64,000 nt of DNA from Platanthera guangdongensis (Eukaryota; Streptophyta; Magnoliopsida; Asparagales; Orchidaceae), in contig CM077162.1 in NCBI GenBank assembly GCA_039583875.1, positions 56,819,675 to 56,883,674 on the forward strand. The letters run 5' to 3'. The position numbers were made by a program, and so were the translations under genes. Positions 10,961-20,231 of the stretch are shown here, piece by piece. Positions within the stretch are counted from its first letter, which is position 1. Each line of letters begins with the position of its first letter. The notes under the pieces were generated by a model. The model saw nothing but the letters and a program-made list of their open reading frames with translations, was not told the DNA's origin and made no database searches.

Positions 10961-12127
10961 GTGTCGAGACTTTCTGTTCTTAAGTGTCGACACTTATAGA
11001 CCAAGTGTCGACACATGTTGTGTAAGTGTCGACACAAGTCTACAAGGTGTCGACACAATTCCTTGTATGTCTCGACACAGTTTCTTCTGCATGTGTCGAC
11101 ACTGAAATTGAGTGTCGACACAAGTACTTGTACTTCATCCTTTAACTGTATTCTTCTAAGTGTCGACACATCTCCTTTGTGTCGACACATCTTCATGTGT
11201 TGAAACTGTCAAGTGTCGACACTGCTTCTTGGTGTCGACACAAGTCTTCATTCTTGATTCTTCAGCTGAGTGTCGACACATTCCCTTAGTGTCGACACTT
11301 GTACTTAGAATATTTTGTAAACTTTTCCGTTCTCTGCTAAGTGTCGTGTCTTCTGGTTATGTGTCGACACATTGTGCTGAGTGTCGACACATTCTTTAAA
11401 TGTAGACTCTTCTGGTGGTGTGTCGACACATTGTGCTGAGTGTCGACACATTCTTCAAATACTGAGTCTTTAGCTAAGTGTCGACACATTGTGTTGAGTG
11501 TCGACACTTACTTCCAGTGCTGAGTCTTCTGCATAGTGTCGACACATTGTGTTGAGTGTCGACACTTGTACTTAGAATATTTTGTAAACTTTTCCGTTCT
11601 CTGCTAAGTGTCGTGTCTTCTAGTTATGTGTCGACACATTGTGCTGAGTGTCGACACATTCTTTAAATGTAGACTCTTCTGGTGGTGTGTCGACACATTG
11701 TGCTGAGTGTCGACACATTCTTCAAATACTGAGTCTTTAGCTAAGTGTCGACACATTGTGTTGAGTGTCGACACTTACTTCCAGTGCTGAGTCTTCTGCA
11801 TAGTGTCGACACATTGTGTTGAGTGTCGACACTTGTACTTAGAATCTGTAGACTTTTGCTGAGTGTCGACACTTACTTCAAGTGTCGACACTTTCTGGTG
11901 TAGACACAGCTCTTCTGGGTGTCGACACATCTGCTAAGTGTCGACACAGCTTTTCTGGATTCTTCTACACTGAGTGTCGACACAGCTCCAAGTGTCGACA
12001 CTTTCTGACTGGTGTCGACTCTTCTTCACAGGTGTCGACACAATGACTCCAAGTGTCGACACTGCATGTCTGGGTGTCGACACAAGCTTTCTCAAGTGTC
12101 GACACTTTGCCTCTGGGTGTCGACACA
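10961..12127 (-). repeat. GTGTCGACAC palindrome array in C'
   Basis: About 40 copies by eye of the perfect 10-bp palindrome GTGTCGACAC, some with one mismatch, mostly with centres 16-25 bp apart and variable AT-rich linkers. It is more than twice as long as the array in the C 3' LTR (62309-62798). Because the repeats are near-perfect palindromes, short open frames appear on both strands as alternating VSTL/CRHL-type peptides; these are not genes. Confidence 0.92.
11301..11834 (-). repeat. 267-bp tandem duplication inside C' array
   Basis: 11301-11567 and 11568-11834 are nearly identical (for example ctggttatg versus ctagttatg). The GTACTTAGAAT start recurs a third time at 11835. Each copy carries eight GTGTCGACAC sites. 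Confidence 0.9.
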
Positions 12128-12271
12128 TGGACTTAGAAATTTTCAGCTTCAGTCCAGTGTATACCTAACCTGCACAAGTAACTCAAACAAACATCAAATA
12201 CATTCTGATGTATATCATTGAGTTAGGTGAGGCTTCTTCAAATCAGGTACATTTGACCAATGTACCCAACA

Positions 12272-14219
12272 TAATATAATAGTCAGTGCTATACATGATT
12301 CAACATTCCAAAATTTAATTCACTGCAGGACCTCCAAAGAAATGTGGAACACTCTTATTGTCTATATGGAGGGTTCTGAAGAGGTGAGAGAAGACAGAAA
12401 ATCTATGCTGAATCAGGAGTATGAAAGTTTTAGACAATCTAAAACAGACATCATAACTGAATGTTACAAGAAATTCTTCAGAATAGTTAATGAACTGATG
12501 TCATATGGAAGAGTATTCAGCACATATGAGTTAAATGACAAGTTTCTGAGATCATTAATTGAGGACTGGACACCAAGATATGTGCCATTAGGGAAGTGGC
12601 CAGATTAGCAGAAATCTCACCTCCAACATTATTTGGCAAACTACTTTCTTATGAAATGCAGCTGATGGTCAAAAAGGAGGAGGAGAAAAGTAATAAAGTT
12701 GATTACAGAGATTAGTCAGTGGCTTTCAAGACTGAAGCCATAAGAAAGGATAGGAGGATGTCTCCATCTCCTCCTAGGAAAGCTGCAAAAGTAGTTTCAG
12801 AAAGTTCTGACAGTCACACATCAGATAGTCAAAATTCTGATGAAGACTTAGTAGATTTCTCAAAACAATTTCAAAGGTTTTTGAAGAAGAAACAGTGGAG
12901 ATCCAAGTCTTACTCTTCATAATCCAAGGATGATTACTATCAAAAAAAGAAATCCTCAAGGAAGGACAGGTATAGCTCTTAACCTAGTAAATTATCTTCA
13001 ACTAAGATTGTTTGTTATTGCTGCAACAGGACTGGACATGTGGTAGCTGATTGTCCTGACAAAAGGAAAGAATCTAATGATAAGAAGAAACTAAAACACA
13101 AGGGCAATAAGGAGAAATCCTTTGTTGCAAAGAAGCAAAAAAGCTGGTCAGATTCTTCATCATCAGATTCTGAGGCTGAAGCTGAAGCTGAAGTATATAC
13201 AGGACTATTGGCAACTGAATAGGATGTAGAAGAGGCTGAGTTCATGAAGTTGCTGGACTCAGTAAATGGAATTGAAGAACATTGTTGTAAAGGGCTGATG
13301 TCCTTGACAGAAGAAGATCAGTGCCTGGATCAGCCTGGACTAGTAAGATAAACAATTCTTCAATAGATTCTGACTACTATTCTTGTTCAGAATCAGAAGC
13401 ATCTGCATCAAGATATGTGGATGAATATGAATCTGAAGGAGATGTTCATCAACTTATTGATGAATATGGTGATCTGCTGCAAGCACTTAAGAAAAGCAGA
13501 ATCCTTAACAAAGCACAGGCCAAGGAAATTGCTGCTCTTAAGTTAGCTGCATCAAATTCAGAGAAAATACTAGATCTAAAGATGAATGAAGTAGCCAAAC
13601 TGAAGAACATAACTGTTATTCAGATGGGTACTATTACATTCAAGAATGATCAGATCAAAAGTCTAGAAGTCAAACTTAAGAAGGAAAAGGATTTGGTTGC
13701 TAAATTCTCTAAGCCAAAATCAGTCTTACCTTTAATTGATGATTTTATTCCCAAAAAGGGTAAGACAGGATTGGGCTTTGAGAGAAATGCAAGGGCTGCA
13801 AATTCTAAAAGAAAAGGCAAAGCCCTAGTACAACCTCTAGCCTTCAAACCCCCATTTCCTTCAGAAAAGTGTGGCAGCCAACTAATAGATATGATCATGA
13901 TATCATACATGGGTATGGTAAGCTTGATATTCTAAATGACAAGGGTGTAGCTCCAGAACTTAAGCAAAGAACCACTGTACCAACATTGTTAAGAATAGCT
14001 GACAGCAATGTTGTTAAAACTGTACATAAAAAGAGGTATAATAGATATAATTGTTGGTGCTGTGGTAAGATAGAGCATTATGCCATGGATTGCTGGCACA
14101 ACACCAGTGTCAGGAAGAATGCTAGCTTACCTGTGAGGAAGGCTGCTGGTAAGATTATCAAGTTTCAATCTAACTTGAACCTAGAACCAAATAAACATTG
14201 GGGTTCTAAGGTAAATTAA
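12272..14219 (+). pseudogene. C gag, C-terminal part
   Basis: Continues Gag in several shifted frames. The UBN2 Gag block is at about 12345-12600 (WNTLIVYMEGSEEVREDRK, ELNDKFLRSLI). A lysine-rich linker follows, then a CCHC zinc knuckle (CYCCNRTGHVVADC, 13014-13055), acidic/serine-rich runs (about 13140-13220 and 13370-13440), a probable coiled coil (13440-13700) and a second CCHC-like knuckle (CWCCGKIEHYAMDC, 14051-14092) just before the gag-pol boundary. In-frame stops near 12607, 12714 and 13220 and at least three frame changes make it a pseudogene. It ends at TAA 14217-14219. Confidence 0.8.
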
Positions 14220-14234
14220 TTTTATTTGCTGCAG
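14211..14234 (+). other. GT...AG segment at C gag-pol boundary
   Basis: Between AAG and GTGGGT lies a 24-nt segment starting GTAAAT and ending GCTGCAG, which contains the gag stop TAA. Omitting it leaves gag and pol in one open frame. The same arrangement is at 20192-20231 in element A. It is far shorter than known plant introns. Confidence 0.5.
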
Positions 14235-16422
14235 GTGGGTCCAAGTTGCCATACCCCTATATGGTACTTGGACAGTGGATGTTCCAGGAACATGACTGGA
14301 ACAAGAAGAATGTTAAAAGACTATACTCACATAGAGAATGGACCCAAAGTGATCTTTGGTGGATCAGAAAAAGGGGTCATAAAAGGGTTTGATAACATTT
14401 CTTCTAGTTCTATAACAATCACTCAAGTGGCTTATGTAAAAGGTTTGAAACATAACTTGATAAGCATAAGTCAGCTGAGTGATCTTGGGTATGACATTTC
14501 ATTTATTAAGAATGGGTGTCAGATCAAAAGGACAAGTGATCAGCAGGTGATCTTGTCTGGTTATAGAAAAGGGAATGTTTATTGTTTAAATTTTGATTAT
14601 GAAAACATGAACACTCCTGTATATTTAGTTGCAGATGAGAAAGCATCTCAGTGTGTCCAATGGCACAAGAGGCTAGCTTATATGAACTATAAGACTATAA
14701 GCTAGCTCTATAGTTTAGAGTTAGTGAGGAATGGTCCTCAATTTAAGTGCATAAAAGAGGGTATATGTTCAGCTTGTCAAAAAGGCAAGCAGACCAAATC
14801 CTCTTTTCATAGTCTTGATACCAAAGACTCTGTGAGGTGTTTGTACCTCTTACATATGGATCGATTTGGTCCTATGCCAGTTCATAGTATATGTAGGAAA
14901 GTCTATACTTTTATGGTAGTAGATGGCTACTTTAGATTTACATGGGTTTTTTTTTGAAGCAGAAATCTGAAACCCCTACTGTCTTTCATAACTTTGTTAA
15001 ACAAATTCAGAATGAATTTAACAATTCAGTGGTCAAAATCAGAAGTGACCATGGAACTGAATTTCAGTCTGAGTGTATGACAGGGTTTTGTGAAGAACTA
15101 GGGATTCATCAGGAATTCTCCTCACCTAGAACACCTCAGCAAAATTGAATTGCTGAAAGAAAGAATAGAACTCGTATTAAGGCTGGTAGAACTCTACTAA
15201 GTGACACTTCACTCCCAGAATATTTCTGGGCTGAGGCAGTAAATACTGTTTGTCATGTTCTTAATAGAGCATCTATAACTAAGAACCACAAAAAGACTCC
15301 CTATGAGATTATGAAGGACAGAAAACCAGACATATCCTACTTTAGGATCTTTGGTAGCAGGTGTTATGTTCTTAACACTGGCAAGTCTCACCTAACTAAG
15401 TTTGCTGCCAAATCCCAAGATGGGATATTTGTTGGGTACAATAATAACAGTAAGACATATAAGGTCTACAACTTGACTACACAAGTTGTAGAAGAATCTG
15501 TTCATGTAGTGTTTGATGAATCTGAGCTAATTAACTGTGAGTTGTCTAGCAATCCTTGTAGCTCAACAGGTTTAAAAGAAAAGTTGGACATGCTGACCAT
15601 TAATGAAGACCAAACTACAAGGCAGGATGTGAAAAATGATGGTTGTTGTCCAGGGGGAGTACAAGGTCCACAAGCTGACATTGAAGACAATGAAGTTCAG
15701 CATGGTGGAGAAATTGAAGAAGTTCAAATTGCTGATAGAATGCCTCGAGCAATAAGGAATCTAAAGGATCATCTAGCACACCAAATCATTGGTGATCCCA
15801 GACATGGTGTGCAAACCAGGAGCAAACACATGAACTCAGTGTTTTGCTCCAGTTTCCTGTCACAATTGGAACCAAAGAGATTTGAAGAAGCCATACAAGA
15901 CTCCAACTAGATTGATGCAATGCAGGAGGAGCTTAATCAATTCAGAAGGTGTAAAGTATGGGAGCTGGTTCCAAAACCAAAGGATCATAATATTATTGAG
16001 ATAAAGTGGATTTAGAAGAACAAATTAGATGAAAATGGCATAATAGTGAAGAACAAAGCAGGATTGGTTGCCAAAGGTTATAGACAGGAAGAGGGCATTG
16101 ACTTTGATCAGACATTTGCCCCAGTGGCAAGGTTGGAAGCAATAAGGCTATTCCTTGCCTTCGCTGCTTTCCAAGGTTTCAAAGTATACCAAATGGATGT
16201 CAAGTCAGCTTTCCTAAATAATAATTTGAAAGAAGAAGTCTATGTTCATCAGCCCTCAGGTTTTGTTGATCCACTTTATCCTGATTATGTTTATAGACTT
16301 AAAAAAGTCTTATATGGTTTGAAACAAGCCCCTAGGGCTTGGTATGAAACATTGTATACTCTCCTCATTGAAAATAAATTTTCAAGGGGGAAAATAGACA
16401 AGACTCTATTCCTTAGGGAGTC
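14235..16422 (+). pseudogene. C pol: protease, integrase, RT N-terminal half
   Basis: Protease is at 14260-14480 with the WYLDSGCSRNMTG active-site block. The GAG-pre-integrase zinc region is at about 14655-14800 (WHKRLAYMN, CSACQKGKQTK). Integrase core is at about 14850-15170 (LLHMDRFGPM, VVDGYFRFTWVFF, IRSDHGTEF) and then WAEAVNTVCHVLNRA. RT runs from about 15950 ([47 protein letters not shown]). Stops at about 14702, 15148, 15910 and 16015 and shifts at about 14945 and 15300 inactivate it. The frame breaks at 16422 inside RT where A2 is inserted; the YVDD box lies on the far side at about 51533. Confidence 0.9.
16418..16422. repeat. Target-site duplication of A2 (left)
   Basis: GAGTC directly before the A2 5' LTR. 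The same five bases follow the A2 3' LTR at 51497-51501. Confidence 0.9.
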
Positions 16423-16592
16423 TGTTGGAACACCCTATTACTAATTTGGGTCAGGATCACTATGTCTCTAGGAATTTATGTTTTGACCTTCTGTATAGAT
16501 TATAGGTCAATTAGAATTGAGTCTAAGGGATCAGGAGTCTAAATTTGGAAGCTGCCCTGAAGACCCAAATTTTTCTGGAGACTAAGTCCAAA

Positions 16593-16924
16593 TCGTCGAG
16601 CTCAGCACGACGTTTCGTCGAACTTCGGTCGACGATCGTCTAGCTCAACTTCTGCAGATCGTCGAGCTCCATTCAACGATCGCTGAGCTCAACCTCATAA
16701 TATTGTCGAGCTCTGGTCGACGATCGCTGAGCTCAACTTCGCAATATCGTCGAACTCCATTCGACGATCGCTGAGCTCAGGTCGACGATTTTGACTCTGC
16801 ATTAGATCCTTATCTCTGAGCTCAGTTCGACGATCTTTGAGCTCAGATCGACGATTTCTTTGTTGCTTGGATTTTCCAGTTCGCTGAGCTCAGCTCGACG
16901 ATAGCAGAGCTCAGTTCGACGATT
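16593..16924 (+). repeat. Family A hairpin array in A2 5' LTR
   Basis: Alternating TCGTCGA and TCGACGA half-sites, about seven potential hairpins with 7-nt loops such as GCTCCAT and ACTCCAT, linked by GCTGAGCTCA-type spacers. Confidence 0.9.
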
Positions 16925-17592
16925 TCAGTTATCTTTCAGAATTCAAATTCAAATCAGATAGAAGTTATTCTGCATTTAATTCAGGAGATCTGCCAGCCGT
17001 TTTCATTTACTTCTGGAGCAAGTTTCAAGGGATTTTTCAAGGAACAATTCAGTGGACTTTCTTTTAGAAGAATTTATGCAATTAAGGCTGTAATCAATGC
17101 AGACCAACGGCTATCTCTGACAGAGTAATATCCTATTCAGACACAGAGAATAATGGACAGAATGTTTTTGAATGAAATAGAGAAGAAATATAGAGATTGA
17201 CACAAGTAGAGGACACAACTCAGAATACACAGAGACTCTCTCAATCTTCTGTCAACAAGAATTCTGAAGAACACTCATCAGAGAGATCAAGCTTTCAAAA
17301 ATCTTCAGATCTCTTCAGCTCTCAAGTGTTCAAGGCCAACATCATCTCAAGACTCCAGACACTCAACATTTCAGCTTGCTGAAATCATCTTTTGCTGGAG
17401 ATCTATCTTTGAAGGCCTATCACCCTCAGCAAAGCTCATCTTCCTGAAGATTTCAAGGACTCAGGGGGAGCTTTGACAACATCACTGAATCCACATAGTC
17501 TTCTCAGTTGCTTGAGAAAGAGAAGACTGCCATCACTCTCTCACCCCCATTCTGTAAAGGGTTTTTCAAACTCCCTTCAAAAGTTTGAATCT

Positions 17593-17705
17593 GGTTTTTG
17601 AGCACCTTGTCAAAAGCTCATTGGTGGCAAGACACCTGATCAAAAAATCTGTTTTGGTTTTTGAGCACCTTATCAAAAGCTCATTGGTGCCCAGGACACC
17701 TGATC
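17593..17705 (+). repeat. 63-bp direct repeat in A LTR
   Basis: Two copies of GGTTTTTGAGCACCTT-TCA... through GACACCTGATCAA, period 63 bp. It is present in all A LTRs (about 1383-1495, 28201-28313, 51078-51190). Confidence 0.85.
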
Positions 17706-18012
17706 AACTCATCCTGCAGTGGATTCCTACCTAGGGTGGTAGAAGAGTGGATGTACCCAAGTTGGGGAACCACTATATTTCCTTGTGTCATCTGGTTCTG
17801 CATGTTTTCTTTTTGTTTCTGGCCTAGATTTTCTTGTGCTTAGTTTCTGCATAGCTTAGTTTTGTGATTAGTTTTATTTCTGCTTCCCTGCTTACACTCA
17901 TTACAACAATTGTTGTAAAGCTTTGCAAAAGTTTTTCTTTGTGTTTTAAAAAGCACCATATACTCTATTCACCCCCCTCTAGAGTATATCTGATCTAGTT
18001 CCCCCTTTCAAT

Positions 18013-18024
18013 TGGTATCAAAGC
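18013..18024 (+). promoter_or_regulatory. Primer binding site, element A2
   Basis: TGGTATCAAAGC two bases after the LTR end, matching initiator-Met tRNA with one likely substitution (AAAGC for AGAGC). Confidence 0.85.
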
Positions 18025-18028
18025 GAGG

Positions 18029-20215
18029 TTGGTTAAACATACCATATCTGTTTGGTTGTACAGGCTAACACCTGAACCCCAAAGATCCCAAACTAGATCC
18101 TTCTTTTGTTTTCTAGTATTAGATTTAGCTTGCACAAATCATGGCCCAAACAAAGATTATGCTAGCACCAGACCTCCAGTGTGCAATCTGTCAAAGTTTG
18201 CACTTTGGAAAGCAAGGATTAGACTATACATGAATTCTATTGACGAAGATATTTTTAATTCTGTTTTGACAGTGTGTCCAAGACCTCCAGAGAGCACAAG
18301 CACAAATGCTGTTCCACCTCCATCAGGAACAGATGCTGACATTAAAAAGTGGAAAGTAGCTGATGCCAAGGCAATGAACATTCTAGCTCAAACAATGTCA
18401 GATGACATTTTTCAGAAGGTAGCTGAATGTAATTCAGCCAAGGAGATATGGGACAAGCTCTCAGAAATAGTTTCAGGATCAGCTGATGAGAGAAAAGACA
18501 GAAGATCCCATCTCATCTCCCAATATGAGAACTTCAAGAAGGGAGAAACTGAATCAGTGGGAGACATGTACAACAGACTGAGTCTAATTGTCAGTGAACT
18601 GAGGACATTAGACAAAGAGATCTCACTGACAGAACTTAATGACAAGATCCTAATGTGCTTCCCCAGCACTTGGGATTCAAGAATCTGGCCAATCAAAGAT
18701 GCCAGAAGTCTAAATGAGATCACCACTGAAGCCTTGTTGGGTAAGCTCAAATCTTATGAGCTACTCATCAAGAACAGAGAGGAAGAACCGAAGGCTGCTT
18801 CTCCAGCCACAAGAAAGGAGAAGACTATAGCATTCAAGGCAACTGAAGATCTGCCTGTAGAAAAAGGAACATGCAATGATGAACTTCTCAGCCTGTTGGC
18901 CAAAAGATTCTACAAGATGGCCAGAAAGGACTTCAGAAGAAGATCACACAAGGAGCAGGATAAGCCAAGGTATGACAAGTCCATTGGCAATAACAAAGAC
19001 ATTATTTGCTTTGGTTGCAGGAAACCAGGGCATATGGTTCCTGACTGTCCAGAGAACAAGAACAAGGACAGAAGGGACAGAAAAGAAAGAAGAAAGGAGA
19101 AGGACTCCAAAAGGAATGGAAATAGCAAACCTTCCTCCAGCAGAAATAAGCACACAAGGAAAGGATTTGTTGCTGAATCCTGGAGTGAGACTGAAGAGGA
19201 GTCAGAAGCCTCCTCCAGCTCAAGTGATGATGAGGATGATGCAGAAGAAAAGGAATTCTGCATGATGGCAATTAATGCCTCACAGCACAACTCAGAGGAA
19301 GAAGAGTCAGATTCAGACTCAGAGATTCAACCTGAAGAAGATCAGGTAATCAGTTCTTTTGATTTTACTTCAGAAGATTTTAAATCTGAATTTAAAGCAT
19401 TGTGTTTAGATCTGTTAAAGTCTGAGAAAGAGATTATCTCTCTCAGAAATCAATTATCTGAACACAATGGCTTAAAGTCAGAAAACCTCAAAGTCTCTCA
19501 GGAGTTGGAGAACTATAGAGAACAGATAGCTACACTGAAAAGTGAGCTCTCTGAGGACAAGAAGCTTGAAGAATCCCTTAATGGGAGAAGCATCAAGCTG
19601 ATGGACATCACAAGCACAGTGAACTCTAGACTTAACAGCACACTGGGCTTGGGTGCCTCATCCAGCCAACCTATTGTTCTAACAACCCCTATCAAGTTCA
19701 TTTCCAGCAAGGGAAAGGGAGTTGTAGAGGTTGCCAGGAAAAATTCTGATCTGCCTCAGAAAACTAAAGTCCAGCACAAATCGTCGAACGGAGATCGACG
19801 ATCGCCGAATGAAGATCGACGATCGCCGAACGCAGCTCGACGATCTCAGGACAAATCGTCGAACGCTGATCGACGATCTAAGCCAAGATCGTCGAACGCT
19901 GCTCGACGATCCCATATACCTGACCTCAGCCATAGTCGACCGTCGAACGGAGCTCGACGATCTGACCCAAGATCGTCGAACTCAGCTCCACGATCGTCGA
20001 ACAGAGGTCAGAGCTCTGGAAATTTTTTCAATGGCAAGTCAAAATTGAATCCTAAGGGTTCTTCATCCCAAACATTCAACTGTTATACTGAATGGATTTT
20101 ACCTCCAAGGAGATATCATCCTGAAGGATATAAGAGTCAGCCAGGGATGTCTTTCATTTCTGAATTTAAAGGTTATCAACCTAGGCCCAAGGTAAACTGG
20201 GTCAAAAACAAGTGA
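18029..20215 (+). CDS. A2 Gag polyprotein
   Basis: Capsid-nucleocapsid protein of a SIRE-like Copia element. The open frame runs from 18029 (non-ATG) to TGA 20213-20215. The natural ATG is probably 18141 (ATGGCCCAAACAAAG), just out of frame with the NKDYASTRPP start, which suggests a one-base loss in an A-run nearby. Domains: N-terminal FALWKARIRLYM; UBN2 Gag region 18370-18770 (EIWDKLSEIVSG, ELNDKILMCFPSTWD); basic linker; one CCHC zinc knuckle (CFGCRKPGHMVPDC, 19007-19048); Lys/Arg-rich then Ser/Asp/Glu-rich segments; probable coiled coil 19370-19620; and an SSN--RRS repeat tail (19781-20008) encoded by the hairpin motif. It ends VNWVKNK, inside the GT...AG segment. Confidence 0.88.
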   Translation: MVKHTISVWLYRLTPEPQRSQTRSFFCFLVLDLACTNHGPNKDYASTRPPVCNLSKFALWKARIRLYMNSIDEDIFNSVLTVCPRPPESTSTNAVPPPSGTDADIKKWKVADAKAMNILAQTMSDDIFQKVAECNSAKEIWDKLSEIVSGSADERKDRRSHLISQYENFKKGETESVGDMYNRLSLIVSELRTLDKEISLTELNDKILMCFPSTWDSRIWPIKDARSLNEITTEALLGKLKSYELLIKNREEEPKAASPATRKEKTIAFKATEDLPVEKGTCNDELLSLLAKRFYKMARKDFRRRSHKEQDKPRYDKSIGNNKDIICFGCRKPGHMVPDCPENKNKDRRDRKERRKEKDSKRNGNSKPSSSRNKHTRKGFVAESWSETEEESEASSSSSDDEDDAEEKEFCMMAINASQHNSEEEESDSDSEIQPEEDQVISSFDFTSEDFKSEFKALCLDLLKSEKEIISLRNQLSEHNGLKSENLKVSQELENYREQIATLKSELSEDKKLEESLNGRSIKLMDITSTVNSRLNSTLGLGASSSQPIVLTTPIKFISSKGKGVVEVARKNSDLPQKTKVQHKSSNGDRRSPNEDRRSPNAARRSQDKSSNADRRSKPRSSNAARRSHIPDLSHSRPSNGARRSDPRSSNSAPRSSNRGQSSGNFFNGKSKLNPKGSSSQTFNCYTEWILPPRRYHPEGYKSQPGMSFISEFKGYQPRPKVNWVKNK
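19781..20008 (+). repeat. Family A hairpin motif inside gag coding sequence
   Basis: About nine TCGTCGAACG-type and TCGACGA half-sites in the Gag frame, translated as repeated SSN(G/A)(D/A)RRS peptides. The DNA motif is that of the LTR array and the pol-ORF3 spacer. Its G+C content contrasts with the AT-rich gag around it. Confidence 0.88.
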
Positions 20216-20231
20216 ATTGCTTCATGTGCAG
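20192..20231 (+). other. GT...AG segment at A gag-pol boundary
   Basis: Forty nt starting GTAAACTGGG after CCCAAG and ending CATGTGCAG before GTGAAGACC. It contains the gag stop TGA. Since 40 is 1 modulo 3, omitting it moves pol into the gag frame with no stop between. It parallels 14211-14234 in C. Confidence 0.5.

Larger units (their letters stand above)
9930..12271 (-). repeat. Solo LTR C' (C-type LTR, minus strand)
   Basis: On the minus strand it starts TGTTGGGTACATTG and carries the array, a TATA box (CCTATAAATAGG at 10818-10829), the GAGTTGTAGG-type repeats, GGATGTACCCA...GGGGAACCACTATA, and the C-run CCCCCTCTAGGTGTTTAGG near its end. No internal retrotransposon sequence is attached, and C gag flanks it on both sides, so it is a solo LTR left by LTR-LTR recombination. 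I could not find a clear 5-bp target duplication; the left boundary is uncertain by a few bases. Confidence 0.82.
16423..18010 (+). repeat. A2 5' LTR
   Basis: 1588 bp, TGTTGGAACACC...CCCCCTTTCA, followed by a PBS. It carries the hairpin array (16593-16924), a 63-bp direct repeat (17593-17705), the GGATGTACCCA...GGGGAACCACTATA module (about 17749-17776) and CACCCCCCTCTAGAG near the end. I see no convincing TATA box after the array; the nearest AT-rich candidate is around 17120-17160. Confidence 0.93.

Noticed and set aside
10961..12127. CRISPR-like array: many short palindromic repeats with variable spacers
   Set aside because: The repeat is only about 10 bp, spacing is irregular, there are no cas genes, and the array lies in U3 of a plant retrotransposon LTR with copies elsewhere in the same family.
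18013..18024. tRNA gene fragments at TGGTATCA sites (also 9581, 6502, 60096)
   Set aside because: Only 8-12 bases complementary to a tRNA 3' end, at LTR edges; these are primer binding sites.
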